Notes: generated from the sequence alone by a model not told the origin. 64,000 bases of DNA from Pseudoponticoccus marisrubri (GCF_001482405.1 NZ_LPXO01000002.1:310001-374000), one strand, 5' to 3'. Shown: positions 15,552 through 24,436, counted from the stretch's first letter. Program-made: numbers and translations.

Positions 15552-16460
15552 ATGTCCCAGCTCCCCGCCCCGTCCAAGTTCCACCGCGCGGCCATGCTGG
15601 CGGCGGCCATGGCGGGGCGCACGGACTGGCTGGAGCGGCTGAACCCGATCGAGAGCGAACGCGCCGCGCTGCAGCTTCGCGCCGCCGCCGAGGCGCGGAT
15701 GCCGCCGCGGCGCAAGACGGTCACCTTCCTGATCCCGCTGGTCGGACCGCATCACGTGGGCGATTGGGATGCGGTCTGCGACCGGCTGGGCGACACGCTG
15801 CGCTGCTTTCTGGCGCAGGACAATCCCAACTGGCAGGCGGTGATCTGCGGACAAAAGGCCCCGCCCCTGCCCGACGACCCCCGGCTGATCTTTCTGCCTT
15901 TCGACACGCCGGTCGAGGGCAATGACAAATGGGCCAAGCTGCAGAGGCTTTGCGATCACCTGCCCGAAATGGCCCTGCCCCCGGGCTACGTGATGAGCTT
16001 TGACGCCGACGACCTGCTGCGCCAGGGCGTGGTGGCCGAGATGCTGCGCCGGCAGGCCCCCAACGGCTATGTCGCGCAATCGGGCTATGTCATGGATGCG
16101 GCCACGGGGCAGATCGCGCTGGCCGATGCCCCCACGCTGCGCGAGCCGGCGCGCAAGCCCTTCTGGAAGCTCTGCGGCTCCTGCGCGGCGCTGGCGCATG
16201 ACCCCGACATGCCCGAGAGCACCGCCTTCCTGCGCGCCATGGTGGCGCATGAGCACCGGATGTTTCCCTATCTCGCCGCGCTGGCCGGGCGGCGGCTGGC
16301 CGCCTTCGCCCACCCCTCGGTGCTCTACGTGCTGAACCATGGCGAGAATTTCGGCGCGCGGCGCGGGCGCACCAGCTTCAAGGCGCGGTTCGTCGAGCGT
16401 TTCGCGATCGAGGATCCCGACGCGCTGGCCGAGATCGCCGAGGCCTTTCCCCAGCCCTGA
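15552..16460 (+). CDS. Putative glycosyltransferase (GT-A-like fold)
   Basis: 302 residues, cytoplasmic. KTVTFLIPLVG near residue 55 looks like the first strand of a nucleotide-sugar transferase, and SFDADDLL near residue 151 is a DxD-type metal-sugar site. NDKWAKLQRL lies between them. The C-terminal third carries HEHRMFPYLAAL and a NHGENF stretch. Identity to a named family is not clear; it may be a polysaccharide transferase or a divergent relative without activity. It starts 17 bases after the DUF2244 gene and may be cotranscribed with it. Confidence 0.62.
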   Translation: MSQLPAPSKFHRAAMLAAAMAGRTDWLERLNPIESERAALQLRAAAEARMPPRRKTVTFLIPLVGPHHVGDWDAVCDRLGDTLRCFLAQDNPNWQAVICGQKAPPLPDDPRLIFLPFDTPVEGNDKWAKLQRLCDHLPEMALPPGYVMSFDADDLLRQGVVAEMLRRQAPNGYVAQSGYVMDAATGQIALADAPTLREPARKPFWKLCGSCAALAHDPDMPESTAFLRAMVAHEHRMFPYLAALAGRRLAAFAHPSVLYVLNHGENFGARRGRTSFKARFVERFAIEDPDALAEIAEAFPQP

Positions 16461-16480
16461 CCGGGGTCCGGGCCGCGCGC

Positions 16481-16945
16481 TCAGGTGCCGGCCAGCCGGT
16501 CCTTGACCCGCGCGCCGGCGGCGCCGAAATCCATCTGGCCGGTATATTTCGACTTCAGCACGCCCATCACGCGCCCCATGTCGCGGATCGACTGGGCGCC
16601 GACCTCGTCCACCGCCTGGTCGATCGCCTTGTCGACCTCCTTTTCGGAGAGGGTGCGGGGCAGGAATTCCTGGATGACCTCGATCTCGGCCTGCTCGTTC
16701 TCGGCAAGGTCGAGGCGGCCGCCCTCCTCGAAGGTCTTCACGCTCTCGCGGCGCTGCTTGACCATCTTGTCCATGATGGCCAGCACCTGCGCGTCATCGA
16801 CCCCGGTCTCGTTGCCGGCGGCCCGCGCGGCGATGTCGCGGTCCTTGATCGCGGCGTTGATCAGGCGCAGCGTCGACAGGCGTGCCTGGTCCTTGTCCTT
16901 CATGGCCTGTTTGACCGCGCTGTTGACGCGAGTTCTCAAATCCAT
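16481..16945 (-). CDS. GatB/YqeY domain protein
   Basis: 154 residues. MDLRTRVNSAVKQAMKDKDQARLSTLRLINAAIKDRDI is the standard opening of this family, and QRRESVKTFEEGGRLDLAENEQAEIEVIQEFLP is its most conserved block. It corresponds to the tail domain of GatB that contacts tRNA; free-standing versions are thought to act in tRNA or amidotransferase-linked metabolism. An alternative ATG three codons upstream would overlap the GAGG site, so 16945 is preferred. It is divergent from carA, a common arrangement in this group. Confidence 0.9.
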   Translation of the reverse strand: MDLRTRVNSAVKQAMKDKDQARLSTLRLINAAIKDRDIAARAAGNETGVDDAQVLAIMDKMVKQRRESVKTFEEGGRLDLAENEQAEIEVIQEFLPRTLSEKEVDKAIDQAVDEVGAQSIRDMGRVMGVLKSKYTGQMDFGAAGARVKDRLAGT

Positions 16946-17078
16946 CGACCTCATCCCCGAATGCAGGGCCGCGTTTTCGGCCCAAGCCCGGACCCTATCG
17001 CAAGGTTTGCGCCCGCGCAACCACGCGCGCTGCGGCCAAACCCTTGATAATACGCGATTTCGCTTTTTCCATCGGCTC

Positions 17079-17107
17079 TTGACCGTGACCCTGCAGACAC
17101 ATAGGTT
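17079..17107 (+). promoter_or_regulatory. Candidate carA promoter
   Basis: TTGACC (17079-17084) and TAGGTT (17102-17107) are 17 bases apart, with the start predicted about 25 bases before ATG 17140. The -35 box matches in five of six positions; the -10 box is the TAGGTT variant seen also before the DUF2244 gene. Confidence 0.5.
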
Positions 17108-17139
17108 CCGCACGATTTGCCCGCCACCGGAGAGCCGCC

Positions 17140-18294
17140 ATGTCCACTGATCCGCAGAAACCCACCGCCTGCCTCGCGCTTGCCGACGGCACGATCTTCT
17201 ACGGGCAGGGCTTCGGCGCCACCGGGCAGACCGTGGCCGAGCTGTGCTTCAACACGGCCATGTCGGGCTACCAGGAGATCATGACCGATCCCTCCTATGC
17301 CGGGCAGATCGTCACCTTCACCTTTCCGCATATCGGCAATGTCGGCGTGAACCCCGAGGATGACGAGACCGCCGACCCGGTCGCCGCGGGCATGGTGGTC
17401 AAGTGGATGCCGACGCAAAGCTCCAACTGGCGCTCCGCGCAGGAACTGGGCGCGTGGCTGGCCTCCCGCGGGCGCATCGCGATCGGCGGCGTGGACACGC
17501 GGCGGCTGACCCGGGCGATCCGCCAGCAGGGCGCGCCACACGTGGCGCTGTCGCATGACCCCGAGGGCAATTTCGACATCGGTGCGCTGGTCGCGGCAGC
17601 ACGCGGCTTTGCCGGGCTCGAAGGGGTGGATCTCGCGCGCGACGTGACCTGCGCGCAGAGCTACCGCTGGGACGAGATGCGCTGGGCCTGGCCAGAGGGC
17701 TATGCCCGCCAGACCGAGGCGCGCCACAAGGTGGTCGCGGTGGATTACGGCGCCAAGCGCAACATCCTGCGCTGCCTCGCGTCGGCGGGCTGCGACGTCA
17801 CCGTGTTGCCCGCGACGGCCAGCTATGACGAGGTCATGGCACATGAGCCCGACGGCGTCTTTTTGTCGAACGGCCCCGGCGACCCGGCGGCGACCGGCGA
17901 ATATGCCGTGCCGATGATCCGGGCACTTCTGGACAAGACCGAGGTGCCGATCTTCGGCATCTGCCTCGGCCACCAGATGCTGGCCCGGGCGCTTGGCGCG
18001 CGCACCATCAAGATGAACCACGGTCATCACGGCGCCAACCACCCGGTCAAGGAGGTTTCAACCGGCAAGGTCGAGATCACCTCGATGAATCACGGCTTTG
18101 CCGTGGACAGCCAGAGCCTGCCCGACGGGGTCGAGGAAACCCATGTCAGCCTGTTCGACGGCTCGAATTGCGGGATCCGCATGACCGACCGTCCGGTCTT
18201 CTCGGTGCAGCACCACCCCGAGGCCAGCCCCGGCCCGCAGGACAGCTACTACCTCTTCGAACGCTTCGCCGCCTCGCTCGGCGCGGGCCGTTAA
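17140..18294 (+). CDS. carA: Carbamoyl-phosphate synthase small subunit
   Basis: Glutamine amidotransferase subunit that supplies ammonia for carbamoyl phosphate, used in arginine and pyrimidine synthesis. 384 residues, normal. The N-terminal domain opens with ACLALADGTIFYGQGFGA; the C-terminal class I amidotransferase domain has the nucleophile Cys275 in GICLGHQ and the His-Glu pair in HHPEASPGP near the end. carB is not in the window. The stop codon lies in the first of two 19-base tandem repeats. Confidence 0.97.
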   Translation: MSTDPQKPTACLALADGTIFYGQGFGATGQTVAELCFNTAMSGYQEIMTDPSYAGQIVTFTFPHIGNVGVNPEDDETADPVAAGMVVKWMPTQSSNWRSAQELGAWLASRGRIAIGGVDTRRLTRAIRQQGAPHVALSHDPEGNFDIGALVAAARGFAGLEGVDLARDVTCAQSYRWDEMRWAWPEGYARQTEARHKVVAVDYGAKRNILRCLASAGCDVTVLPATASYDEVMAHEPDGVFLSNGPGDPAATGEYAVPMIRALLDKTEVPIFGICLGHQMLARALGARTIKMNHGHHGANHPVKEVSTGKVEITSMNHGFAVDSQSLPDGVEETHVSLFDGSNCGIRMTDRPVFSVQHHPEASPGPQDSYYLFERFAASLGAGR

Positions 18295-18313
18295 GCTCGG
18301 CGCGGGCCGTTAA
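18276..18313 (+). repeat. 19-base tandem duplication across the carA stop
   Basis: GCTCGGCGCGGGCCGTTAA occurs twice without a spacer (18276-18294 and 18295-18313), and GCTT of a third copy follows. The first copy contains the carA stop. The end of the second copy supplies the first TTAA of a CtrA box. It looks like a recent slippage or unequal-crossover event that put distance between the coding end and the operator. Confidence 0.9.
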
Positions 18314-18348
18314 GCTTGCGTTAACTATTTGAGTTAACTCAAATTTAA
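18310..18348. promoter_or_regulatory. Two CtrA-type boxes around an 18-base palindrome
   Basis: TTAA-GCTTGCG-TTAA (18310-18324) and TTAA-CTCAAAT-TTAA (18334-18348) each fit the CtrA full site TTAA-N7-TTAA. Between and over them lies the perfect palindrome ATTTGAGTTAACTCAAAT (18327-18344). The stretch is strikingly A/T-rich in a GC-rich region and ends 49 bases before the glycosyltransferase start. CtrA identity is from the consensus; the palindrome may be a second regulator site. Confidence 0.72.
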
Positions 18349-18396
18349 GCTTCATTGTGCAAATCCTACCGTCGGGGGGACGGAAAGGATCTGCAC

Positions 18397-20289
18397 ATGA
18401 ACCAGGAACGGCTTCACCCCGACCTGACGTCCCTGCGGCAATCCGGCGCCCAGCGCGGCCAGCCCCTTGGACATATCCTGATGGAGGCCGGACAGGTCGC
18501 GCCCCGCTCCATGCTGGGCGCACTGGCCGAGGCCGGGCGCATCGGCCGGCCCGTCGAGCAGGTGCTGGCGGCCGAGCGCATCGCCACGCGGGCCGAGGTG
18601 CTGTCCGCGCAGGCCCGCCACTTCGGCGCCATCGTGCTGCGCCGGGCCGAGGCGCCGCCAGATCCCGACCTTGTCGGCACGCTGCCCCCGGAATTCTGCC
18701 TGGCCCATGGGGTGCTGCCCTGGCTGCGGCTGGGCGAGACACTGGTCCTGGCCACCGCCCGGCCCGAACGGTTCGAGGCCCTGCTGCCGCTTCTGCCGGC
18801 CGATATCGGCCCGGTCATGATGGCGCTGACCCATGAGGCCGATATCCAGGACGAGCTGGCCGAGCGCTGCGGTGCCGAGCTGGCCCGCGCCGCCGAGACC
18901 TGGCGCCCCGAACAGGAAAGCTGCCGCGATTTCAACCATGCCGCCCCCGCCGCGCGGGTGATGGCGGGGCTCTGCGGCGCGCTCTGCCTCGCGCTTCTGG
19001 TCGTGGCGCCGGTGGCGTTGTTCGGGGCGGCGCTGGCGTTGGCGCTGGCCTCGCTGATCGTGGCGCAGGGGCTGAAGCTGGCCGCGCTGGTCGCCACGCC
19101 GAACCGCCCCCCGGACCGGGCCGCCGTCACCCTGCCCCGGTCGCCTCCTCGCGTGACGATCCTCGTGCCGCTCTTCCGCGAGGCCGAGATCGCCACGACG
19201 CTGGTGACGCGGCTGTCGCGCGTGACCTATCCGCGCACGTTGCTCGAGGTGATCCTCGTGCTGGAAGCCGAGGACGCGGTGACGCGCGCCGCGCTGGCCC
19301 GGACCGAGCTGCCGCCCTGGATGCGCGTCGTGGTCGTCCCGCCCGGCCCGGTCACCACCAAGCCGCGCGCGCTGAACTATGCGCTCTGTTTCGCACTGGG
19401 GGATATCGTGGGCATCTACGATGCCGAGGATTCGCCTGCCCCCGACCAGATCGACCGCGTGGTGGCCCGCTTTGCCGAGGCTCCTGCGGATCTGGGCTGC
19501 CTGCAGGGGATCCTCGATTTCTACAACCCGCGCGCCAACTGGCTGTCGCGCTGCTTCGCCATCGAATATGCCAGCTGGTTCCGCATCCTGCTGCCCGGTC
19601 TGGTGCGGCTGGGCTTTGCCATCCCGCTGGGCGGGACCACCGTCTTCTTCCGCCGCGAGGCGCTGGAGGATTGCTGCGGCTGGGATGCCCATAACGTGAC
19701 CGAGGATGCCGACCTGGGCCTTTGGCTGGCCCGCGCCGGCTGGCGCACCGAGATGCTGCCCACCGTCACCCGGGAAGAGGCCAACAACCGCGCCTGGCCC
19801 TGGGTCAAGCAACGCTCGCGCTGGCTCAAGGGCTATGTCATCACCTGGTGGGTGCACAGCCGCCGCCCCCGCGCGCTGCTGCGCGACCTCGGCCCACGCC
19901 GCTTTGCCGGCATGCAGATGCTGTTCCTGACCACGATCGTGCAATTCACCCTGGCCCCGGTGCTGTGGTCCTTCTGGCTGTTCTTCGCCGGGCTGCCGCA
20001 CCCGCTGGATCCCTATCTCAGCCAGGATGCGCTGGTCTGGCTGACCGCGCTGTTCCTCGGCGCCGAGGCGACGGCGCTGCTGATCGGGCTGGCGGCAGTG
20101 GCGCGCACGCCGCATCGCGGGCTGATGCCCTGGGTGCCGACGCTCTTCGCCTATTACCCGATGGCCACGCTGGCGATCTACAAGGCCCTGTGGGAGACGG
20201 TCACCCGCCCCTTCTACTGGGACAAGACCCAGCACGGCCATTCCGCGCCGGACGGGCCCGGGGCCGACCTGCCCACCGATACGGGCTGA
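18397..20289 (+). CDS. Membrane glycosyltransferase family 2 with GspE/MshE-type N-terminal domain
   Basis: 630 residues. Residues 20-150 resemble the N-terminal domain of type II secretion ATPases (LGHILMEAG.., LPPEFCLAHGVLPW..TLVLATARP), a module that can bind cyclic di-GMP in some proteins. After one hydrophobic stretch (about 190-225) comes a GT2 domain with VTILVPLFREAE, the DxD site DAED, the TEDADLGLW acceptor-base motif and QRSRWLKG, followed by several membrane helices. This is the layout of processive or exporting synthases such as cellulose or capsule synthases. The start at 18397 follows GGAAAGGAT. Twin CtrA boxes upstream suggest cell-cycle or motility-linked control. The polymer is unknown. 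Confidence 0.88.
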   Translation: MNQERLHPDLTSLRQSGAQRGQPLGHILMEAGQVAPRSMLGALAEAGRIGRPVEQVLAAERIATRAEVLSAQARHFGAIVLRRAEAPPDPDLVGTLPPEFCLAHGVLPWLRLGETLVLATARPERFEALLPLLPADIGPVMMALTHEADIQDELAERCGAELARAAETWRPEQESCRDFNHAAPAARVMAGLCGALCLALLVVAPVALFGAALALALASLIVAQGLKLAALVATPNRPPDRAAVTLPRSPPRVTILVPLFREAEIATTLVTRLSRVTYPRTLLEVILVLEAEDAVTRAALARTELPPWMRVVVVPPGPVTTKPRALNYALCFALGDIVGIYDAEDSPAPDQIDRVVARFAEAPADLGCLQGILDFYNPRANWLSRCFAIEYASWFRILLPGLVRLGFAIPLGGTTVFFRREALEDCCGWDAHNVTEDADLGLWLARAGWRTEMLPTVTREEANNRAWPWVKQRSRWLKGYVITWWVHSRRPRALLRDLGPRRFAGMQMLFLTTIVQFTLAPVLWSFWLFFAGLPHPLDPYLSQDALVWLTALFLGAEATALLIGLAAVARTPHRGLMPWVPTLFAYYPMATLAIYKALWETVTRPFYWDKTQHGHSAPDGPGADLPTDTG

Positions 20290-20292
20290 GCC

Positions 20293-20943
20293 TCAGAACT
20301 CGTGCCGCTCCTTCGAATCGAGCTTGAGCCGCGTGACGAAGGCCACCGAGATATGGTCGCGCAGCGCGGTATAGGCGGCATCCTCGTCACGCCGCGCGAT
20401 GGCGTTCACGATGGCCAGGTGTTCGGCCAGCGCGTCATCGCCCCGCCCCTGCGCCGCCAGCGAGGTGGTCGCCATCAGCGCCATGGAGCGATGCACCAGG
20501 TCCAGCTGCTGCACGAGAAAGCGGTTATGCGAGGCCAGGTGGATCATCTTGTGAAAACGCCGGTTGGCCCGCGCCAGCGCGCCGGGATCGTCCAGCAGCG
20601 CGCGGTCCTCCTCGACCATGTCGCGCAGCACCTGCACCTCTTCCTCGGTCGCGTGGCGGGCGGCCAGCCGCGCGGCCAGCCCTTCCAGCTCGGTGCGCAC
20701 GGCATAGAGCTCGGCCATCTGGTTGTGATCCAGCGAGGCCACGATCAGCGACCGGCCGTCCCGGGTCAGCAGCGACTGCGTCTCGAGCCGTTGCAGCGCT
20801 TCGCGGATCGGCGTGCGCGAGACGCCGAACCGATCGGCCAGCTCGCTCTCGACCAGCCGGTCGCCGGGACGGTAGACACCGCCATCGATGGCCTCGAGGA
20901 TCATCGTGTAGGCGTCTTTCTGCGGGCTGCGCACCTGCGTCAT
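20293..20943 (-). CDS. GntR-family transcriptional regulator (FadR/FCD type)
   Basis: 216 residues. N-terminal winged helix (about residues 8-75: ILEAIDGGVYRPGDRLVESELADRFGVSRTPIREALQRLETQSLL) and a helical FCD effector domain whose metal ligands are seen in ANRRFHKMIHLASHN and DDALAEHLAIVNAI. It probably represses a catabolic or uptake gene that is not adjacent. ATG 20943 is preferred over ATG 20946 for spacing from AGGAGA, though the difference is one residue. It is convergent with the glycosyltransferase gene, three bases apart, and divergent from the HAD gene. Confidence 0.92.
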   Translation of the reverse strand: MTQVRSPQKDAYTMILEAIDGGVYRPGDRLVESELADRFGVSRTPIREALQRLETQSLLTRDGRSLIVASLDHNQMAELYAVRTELEGLAARLAARHATEEEVQVLRDMVEEDRALLDDPGALARANRRFHKMIHLASHNRFLVQQLDLVHRSMALMATTSLAAQGRGDDALAEHLAIVNAIARRDEDAAYTALRDHISVAFVTRLKLDSKERHEF

Positions 20944-21044
20944 CATCTTCTCCTGAGGTCTGGGAGCCACGATAGACATGCGGGGACCACAGCCGCAAGC
21001 GGCACGGCTGGACGTGCGACATCGCCGCGCCTAGGTAGGTCCTC

Positions 21045-21713
21045 ATGACATCACCGCTGCGCCTGCCCGACCTCATGCCCGATTTCGCCCATGTCCGGGC
21101 CTGGGTCTTCGATCTCGACAACACGCTCTATCCGCCTGCCATGCGGCTCTTCGACCAGATCGAGGTCCGGATGACCGAGTTCGTGCGCCGCACCGTCGGC
21201 GGCACGGAGGCCGAGGCCGACCGGCTGCGCAAGGCCTACTGGGCGCAATACGGCACCACGCTGGCCGGGTTGATGCGCGAACATGACGTGGATGCCGATG
21301 CCTACCTGGAGGAGGTGCACGACATCTCCTTCGACGCGCTGGCGCCCGATCCCTACCTGGCCGAATGCATCAAGGCGCTGCCCGGGCGGCGCATCGTCTA
21401 CACCAATGGCAGCGCGCCCTACGCCGCCCGCGTGCTCGAGGCGCGCGGGCTCTCGGCCGCCTTCGACGCGATCTATGGTGTGGAACATGCCGGCTATGCG
21501 CCAAAACCCGAGGCTGGCGCCTTCCGCCGGATCTTTGCGCGCGACGGGCTGGACCCGCGGGCGGCCGCGATGTTCGAGGACGACCCGCGCAACCTGGCCG
21601 CGCCCCACCAGATGGGCATGCGCACCGTGCACGTGGCCGAAACGCCGGTCGAGGCGCCGCATGTGCAGCATTTCACCGACGATCTGGGCGCCTTCCTGTC
21701 GCGCCTGCGCTGA
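21045..21713 (+). CDS. HAD-family hydrolase, pyrimidine 5'-nucleotidase-like
   Basis: 222 residues. Motif I VFDLDNTLYP (nucleophile Asp23, acid Asp25), motif II IVYTNGSAPYA, the Lys of motif III in YAPKPEAGAF and motif IV MFEDDPRNL are all present. The DLDNTLYP opening and length match the SDT1/YjjG-like nucleotidase group, which dephosphorylates nucleoside or small sugar phosphates. Substrate is inferred from group membership. ATG 21045 is the first start after the divergent gap. Confidence 0.88.
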   Translation: MTSPLRLPDLMPDFAHVRAWVFDLDNTLYPPAMRLFDQIEVRMTEFVRRTVGGTEAEADRLRKAYWAQYGTTLAGLMREHDVDADAYLEEVHDISFDALAPDPYLAECIKALPGRRIVYTNGSAPYAARVLEARGLSAAFDAIYGVEHAGYAPKPEAGAFRRIFARDGLDPRAAAMFEDDPRNLAAPHQMGMRTVHVAETPVEAPHVQHFTDDLGAFLSRLR

Positions 21714-21821
21714 GGCGCCGGGGCCGCGGCACGGCGCCCTTGGCGCGGATGCGACATTTCGCACGTTTCACCCAGCGGCCCAGTGCTTACGTCGGGGACA
21801 TCACAATCAGGAGCGCCAAGA

Positions 21822-22028
21822 ATGTCCACCGAGACCGACACACATGCCGACGAATCCCAGCCCCACTTCATGGAGACCACGCCGGGCATCCTGCTGGGCG
21901 TGCTGGCATTCCTCGCCATCGTCGCGGTGGCGACGCTGATCTGGGGCCTGCCGGGCCTTGCCATGGTCATGCTGGCCACCGTGCCGGTCGTCTTCGGGGT
22001 GCTGATGCTGATCACCGTCGGCAAGTAG
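21822..22028 (+). CDS. Small two-helix membrane protein
   Basis: 68 residues. A polar N-terminus of about 22 residues with HADESQPHF precedes two hydrophobic segments (about 25-47 and 50-66) joined by a short GLPG turn. CAGGAG lies ten bases before ATG 21822. I do not recognise the family. It is followed after 52 bases by the ubiquinone hydroxylase gene and may share its transcript. Confidence 0.68.
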   Translation: MSTETDTHADESQPHFMETTPGILLGVLAFLAIVAVATLIWGLPGLAMVMLATVPVVFGVLMLITVGK

Positions 22029-22080
22029 GCCGCATGGTCAATCCGGCCCCCGCCCCCTAGGTTGCCCCGCAAGGAGAGAG

Positions 22081-23271
22081 ATGATGGACACCGATATCCT
22101 TGTGGCCGGCGGCGGGATCGCCGGGATGACCGCCGCGGCCGGCTTTGCGCAGGCCGGCTTCCGCACGATCTGCGTGGATCCCGGGCCGCCCCCCGCCGCC
22201 GATGCCGCGGCCGAGGGCGCGGACCTGCGCACCACGGCCTTTCTGCAATCGGCCCGTGATTTCCTCGACGAGATCGGACTCTGGCCGCGGCTCGACGCCC
22301 ATGCGACGCCGCTGCAAGTAATGCGCATCGTGGAATCCGGAGCCGAGGAACGCGTGGCGCGCGAGTTCGATGCCGAAGACATCTCCGACCGGCCCTTTGG
22401 CTGGAACTTGCCCAACTGGCTGATGAAGCGCGAACTGGCCGCGCGGCTGGACGGGCTGGCCGATGTCACCTTCCTGCAGGGTGTCGGCGTCGCACGTGTG
22501 CTGACCCGCGAGACCGAGGCCCGGGTGGGTCTCAGCGACGGTCGCTCCGTGCGCTGCCGCCTGGTGGTGGCCGCCGACGGGCGCGACTCGCCCGTGCGGC
22601 AGGCCGCCGGGATCGAGGTCAGCACCACGCGGTTCGGGCAGAAGGCGCTGGCCTTCGCGGTCACCCACCCGATCCCGCACGAGAATGTCTCGACCGAGAT
22701 CCACCGCTCGGGCGGGCCCTTCACACTGGTGCCGCTGCCCGATCGCGACGGGCGTCCCTGCTCTGCGATCGTCTGGATGGAGCATGGCCCGGAGGCCGAG
22801 CGGCTGGCCGCGCTGCCGGTCGAGGCCTTCGAGGCCGAGATGACCGAGCGGTCGGGCGCGCTGTTCGGGCCGCTCAAGCTGGTCTCGCGCCGCAGCGTCT
22901 GGCCGATCATTGCCCAGCAAGCGCGCCGCCTGTCGGGCACGCGCGTGGCGCTGGTGGCCGAGGCCGCGCATGTGGTGCCGCCGATCGGTGCACAGGGCCT
23001 GAACATGAGCCTGCGCGACATCGCCACCCTGCGGGATCTGGCCATCGCCCGTCCCGAGGGGCTGGGCGACCGCGCCATGCTGGACGCCTATCACCGGGCG
23101 CGCATCACCGACATCCGGGTGCGCGTGGCGGGCATCACCGCGCTCAACCGCATCTCTCAGGTCTCGGCCGCGCCGCTGCGCGAGATCCGGGCCCGCGGGC
23201 TCGATTCGCTCTACAGCCTAAAGCCCGTGCGCACCGGGCTGATGAAGCTGGGCCTCGGCGCCGGCGGGTAA
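22081..23271 (+). CDS. UbiH/UbiF-family FAD monooxygenase (ubiquinone hydroxylase)
   Basis: 396 residues. N-terminal Rossmann fold ILVAGGGIAGMTAAAGF, the middle DG motif VVAADGRDSPVRQAAG, and a C-terminal FAD-ribityl motif that reads AEAAHVVPPIGAQGLNMSL where most members have GDAAH. It hydroxylates the aromatic ring of a ubiquinone precursor using oxygen and NAD(P)H. Which ring position (UbiH, UbiF or UbiL role) cannot be decided here, so no symbol is given. Two start ATGs lie in a row (22081 and 22084) after AAGGAGAG. Confidence 0.9.
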   Translation: MMDTDILVAGGGIAGMTAAAGFAQAGFRTICVDPGPPPAADAAAEGADLRTTAFLQSARDFLDEIGLWPRLDAHATPLQVMRIVESGAEERVAREFDAEDISDRPFGWNLPNWLMKRELAARLDGLADVTFLQGVGVARVLTRETEARVGLSDGRSVRCRLVVAADGRDSPVRQAAGIEVSTTRFGQKALAFAVTHPIPHENVSTEIHRSGGPFTLVPLPDRDGRPCSAIVWMEHGPEAERLAALPVEAFEAEMTERSGALFGPLKLVSRRSVWPIIAQQARRLSGTRVALVAEAAHVVPPIGAQGLNMSLRDIATLRDLAIARPEGLGDRAMLDAYHRARITDIRVRVAGITALNRISQVSAAPLREIRARGLDSLYSLKPVRTGLMKLGLGAGG

Positions 23272-23311
23272 GGCGTCGCGCCGCCCGTCCCCCGGGGCGG
23301 CGCGTGTTTTC

Positions 23312-24436
23312 TCAGAGTGCGGCGTCCAGCGCGCGGCCCAGCCGCGCCAGCGTGCCGTCCACGTCATAGAGCTTGTCCAGCCCGAACAGCCCCAGACGGA
23401 AGGTCGAGAACCCCTCGGGCTCGTCACATTGCAGCGGCACGCCAGCGGCGATCTGCGTGCCCCCGGCGGCAAAGGCGCGGCCCGACTGGATCTCGGGATC
23501 GTCGGTATAGCTGACCACCACGCCGGGCGCGCCGAACCCCTCGGCCGCGACCGAGCGCACGCCCTTCTCGGCCAGCATCGCGCGCACGCCATTGCCCAGC
23601 TGCCACTGGGCCTCCTTCAGCCGGTCGAACCCGTAATCGCGCGTCTCGGCCATGGTGTCGCGGAAGGCGCGCAGCCCGTCCGTGGGCATGGTCGCGTGAT
23701 AGGCATGCCCGCCCCCTTCATAGGCCGCCATGATCTGGCGCCATTTCTTCAGATCCACGGCAAAACTGTCCGAGCTGGTCTGCTCCAGCCGCTGCTCGGC
23801 ACGTTCCGACAGCATGACCAGCCCGGCGCAGGGCGTCGAGGACCAGCCCTTCTGCGGGGCCGAGATCAGCACGTCGACCCCGGTGGCTTCCATATCGACC
23901 CAGGCACAGCCCGAGGCGATGCAGTCCAGCACCATCAGGGCGCCCACCTCATGCGCCGCGGCGGCCAGCCGCGTGACATAATCATCGGGCAGGATCACCC
24001 CGGCCGATGTCTCCACATGCGGGGCAAAGACCACGTCGGGTCGGGTCTCGGCGATCTTCGCCTCGACCTCCTCGATCGGGGCCGGGGCGAAGGGCGCCTG
24101 CGCCGCATTGCCCTGCCGGCGCGCCTTCATCACCGTCGCGCTCTCGGCAAAGCCGCCCGCCTCGATGATCTGGCTCCAGCGATACGAGAACCAGCCGTTG
24201 CGCACCACCAGCACATCGGCGCCGCGCGCGAACTGGCGTGCCACCGCCTCCATGGCGAAGGTGCCGCCGCCGGGCACCACCGCCACGGCATGGGCCTTGT
24301 AGACCTCGCGCAGCATGCCCGAGATGTCGCGCATCACCTCCTGGAACGCGGCGGACATGTGGTTGAGCGAGCGGTCGGTGAAGACCACCGAGAATTCGTC
24401 GAGCCCGTTCGGGTCGACCGTGTCGAGCAGCGCCAT
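23312..24436 (-). CDS. Class V PLP aminotransferase (alanine-glyoxylate/serine-pyruvate type)
   Basis: 374 residues. The PLP lysine is in SAPQKGWSSTP near residue 196, the aspartate pairing the pyridine nitrogen in VLDCIASGCAW, and the N-terminal GGGTFAMEAVA forms the phosphate cup. The family moves amino groups between alanine, serine, glycine and 2-oxo acids, including glyoxylate. The start at 24436 follows GGAGGG; upstream frame extension has no coding character. It is convergent with the hydroxylase gene; no operon partners. Substrate assignment is family-level only. Confidence 0.88.
   Translation of the reverse strand: MALLDTVDPNGLDEFSVVFTDRSLNHMSAAFQEVMRDISGMLREVYKAHAVAVVPGGGTFAMEAVARQFARGADVLVVRNGWFSYRWSQIIEAGGFAESATVMKARRQGNAAQAPFAPAPIEEVEAKIAETRPDVVFAPHVETSAGVILPDDYVTRLAAAAHEVGALMVLDCIASGCAWVDMEATGVDVLISAPQKGWSSTPCAGLVMLSERAEQRLEQTSSDSFAVDLKKWRQIMAAYEGGGHAYHATMPTDGLRAFRDTMAETRDYGFDRLKEAQWQLGNGVRAMLAEKGVRSVAAEGFGAPGVVVSYTDDPEIQSGRAFAAGGTQIAAGVPLQCDEPEGFSTFRLGLFGLDKLYDVDGTLARLGRALDAAL

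Noticed and set aside
22035-22063. TGGTCA-N17-TAGGTT promoter before the ubiquinone hydroxylase gene
   Set aside because: The -35 box is poor and the spacing may be chance; cotranscription with the small membrane protein gene is as likely.
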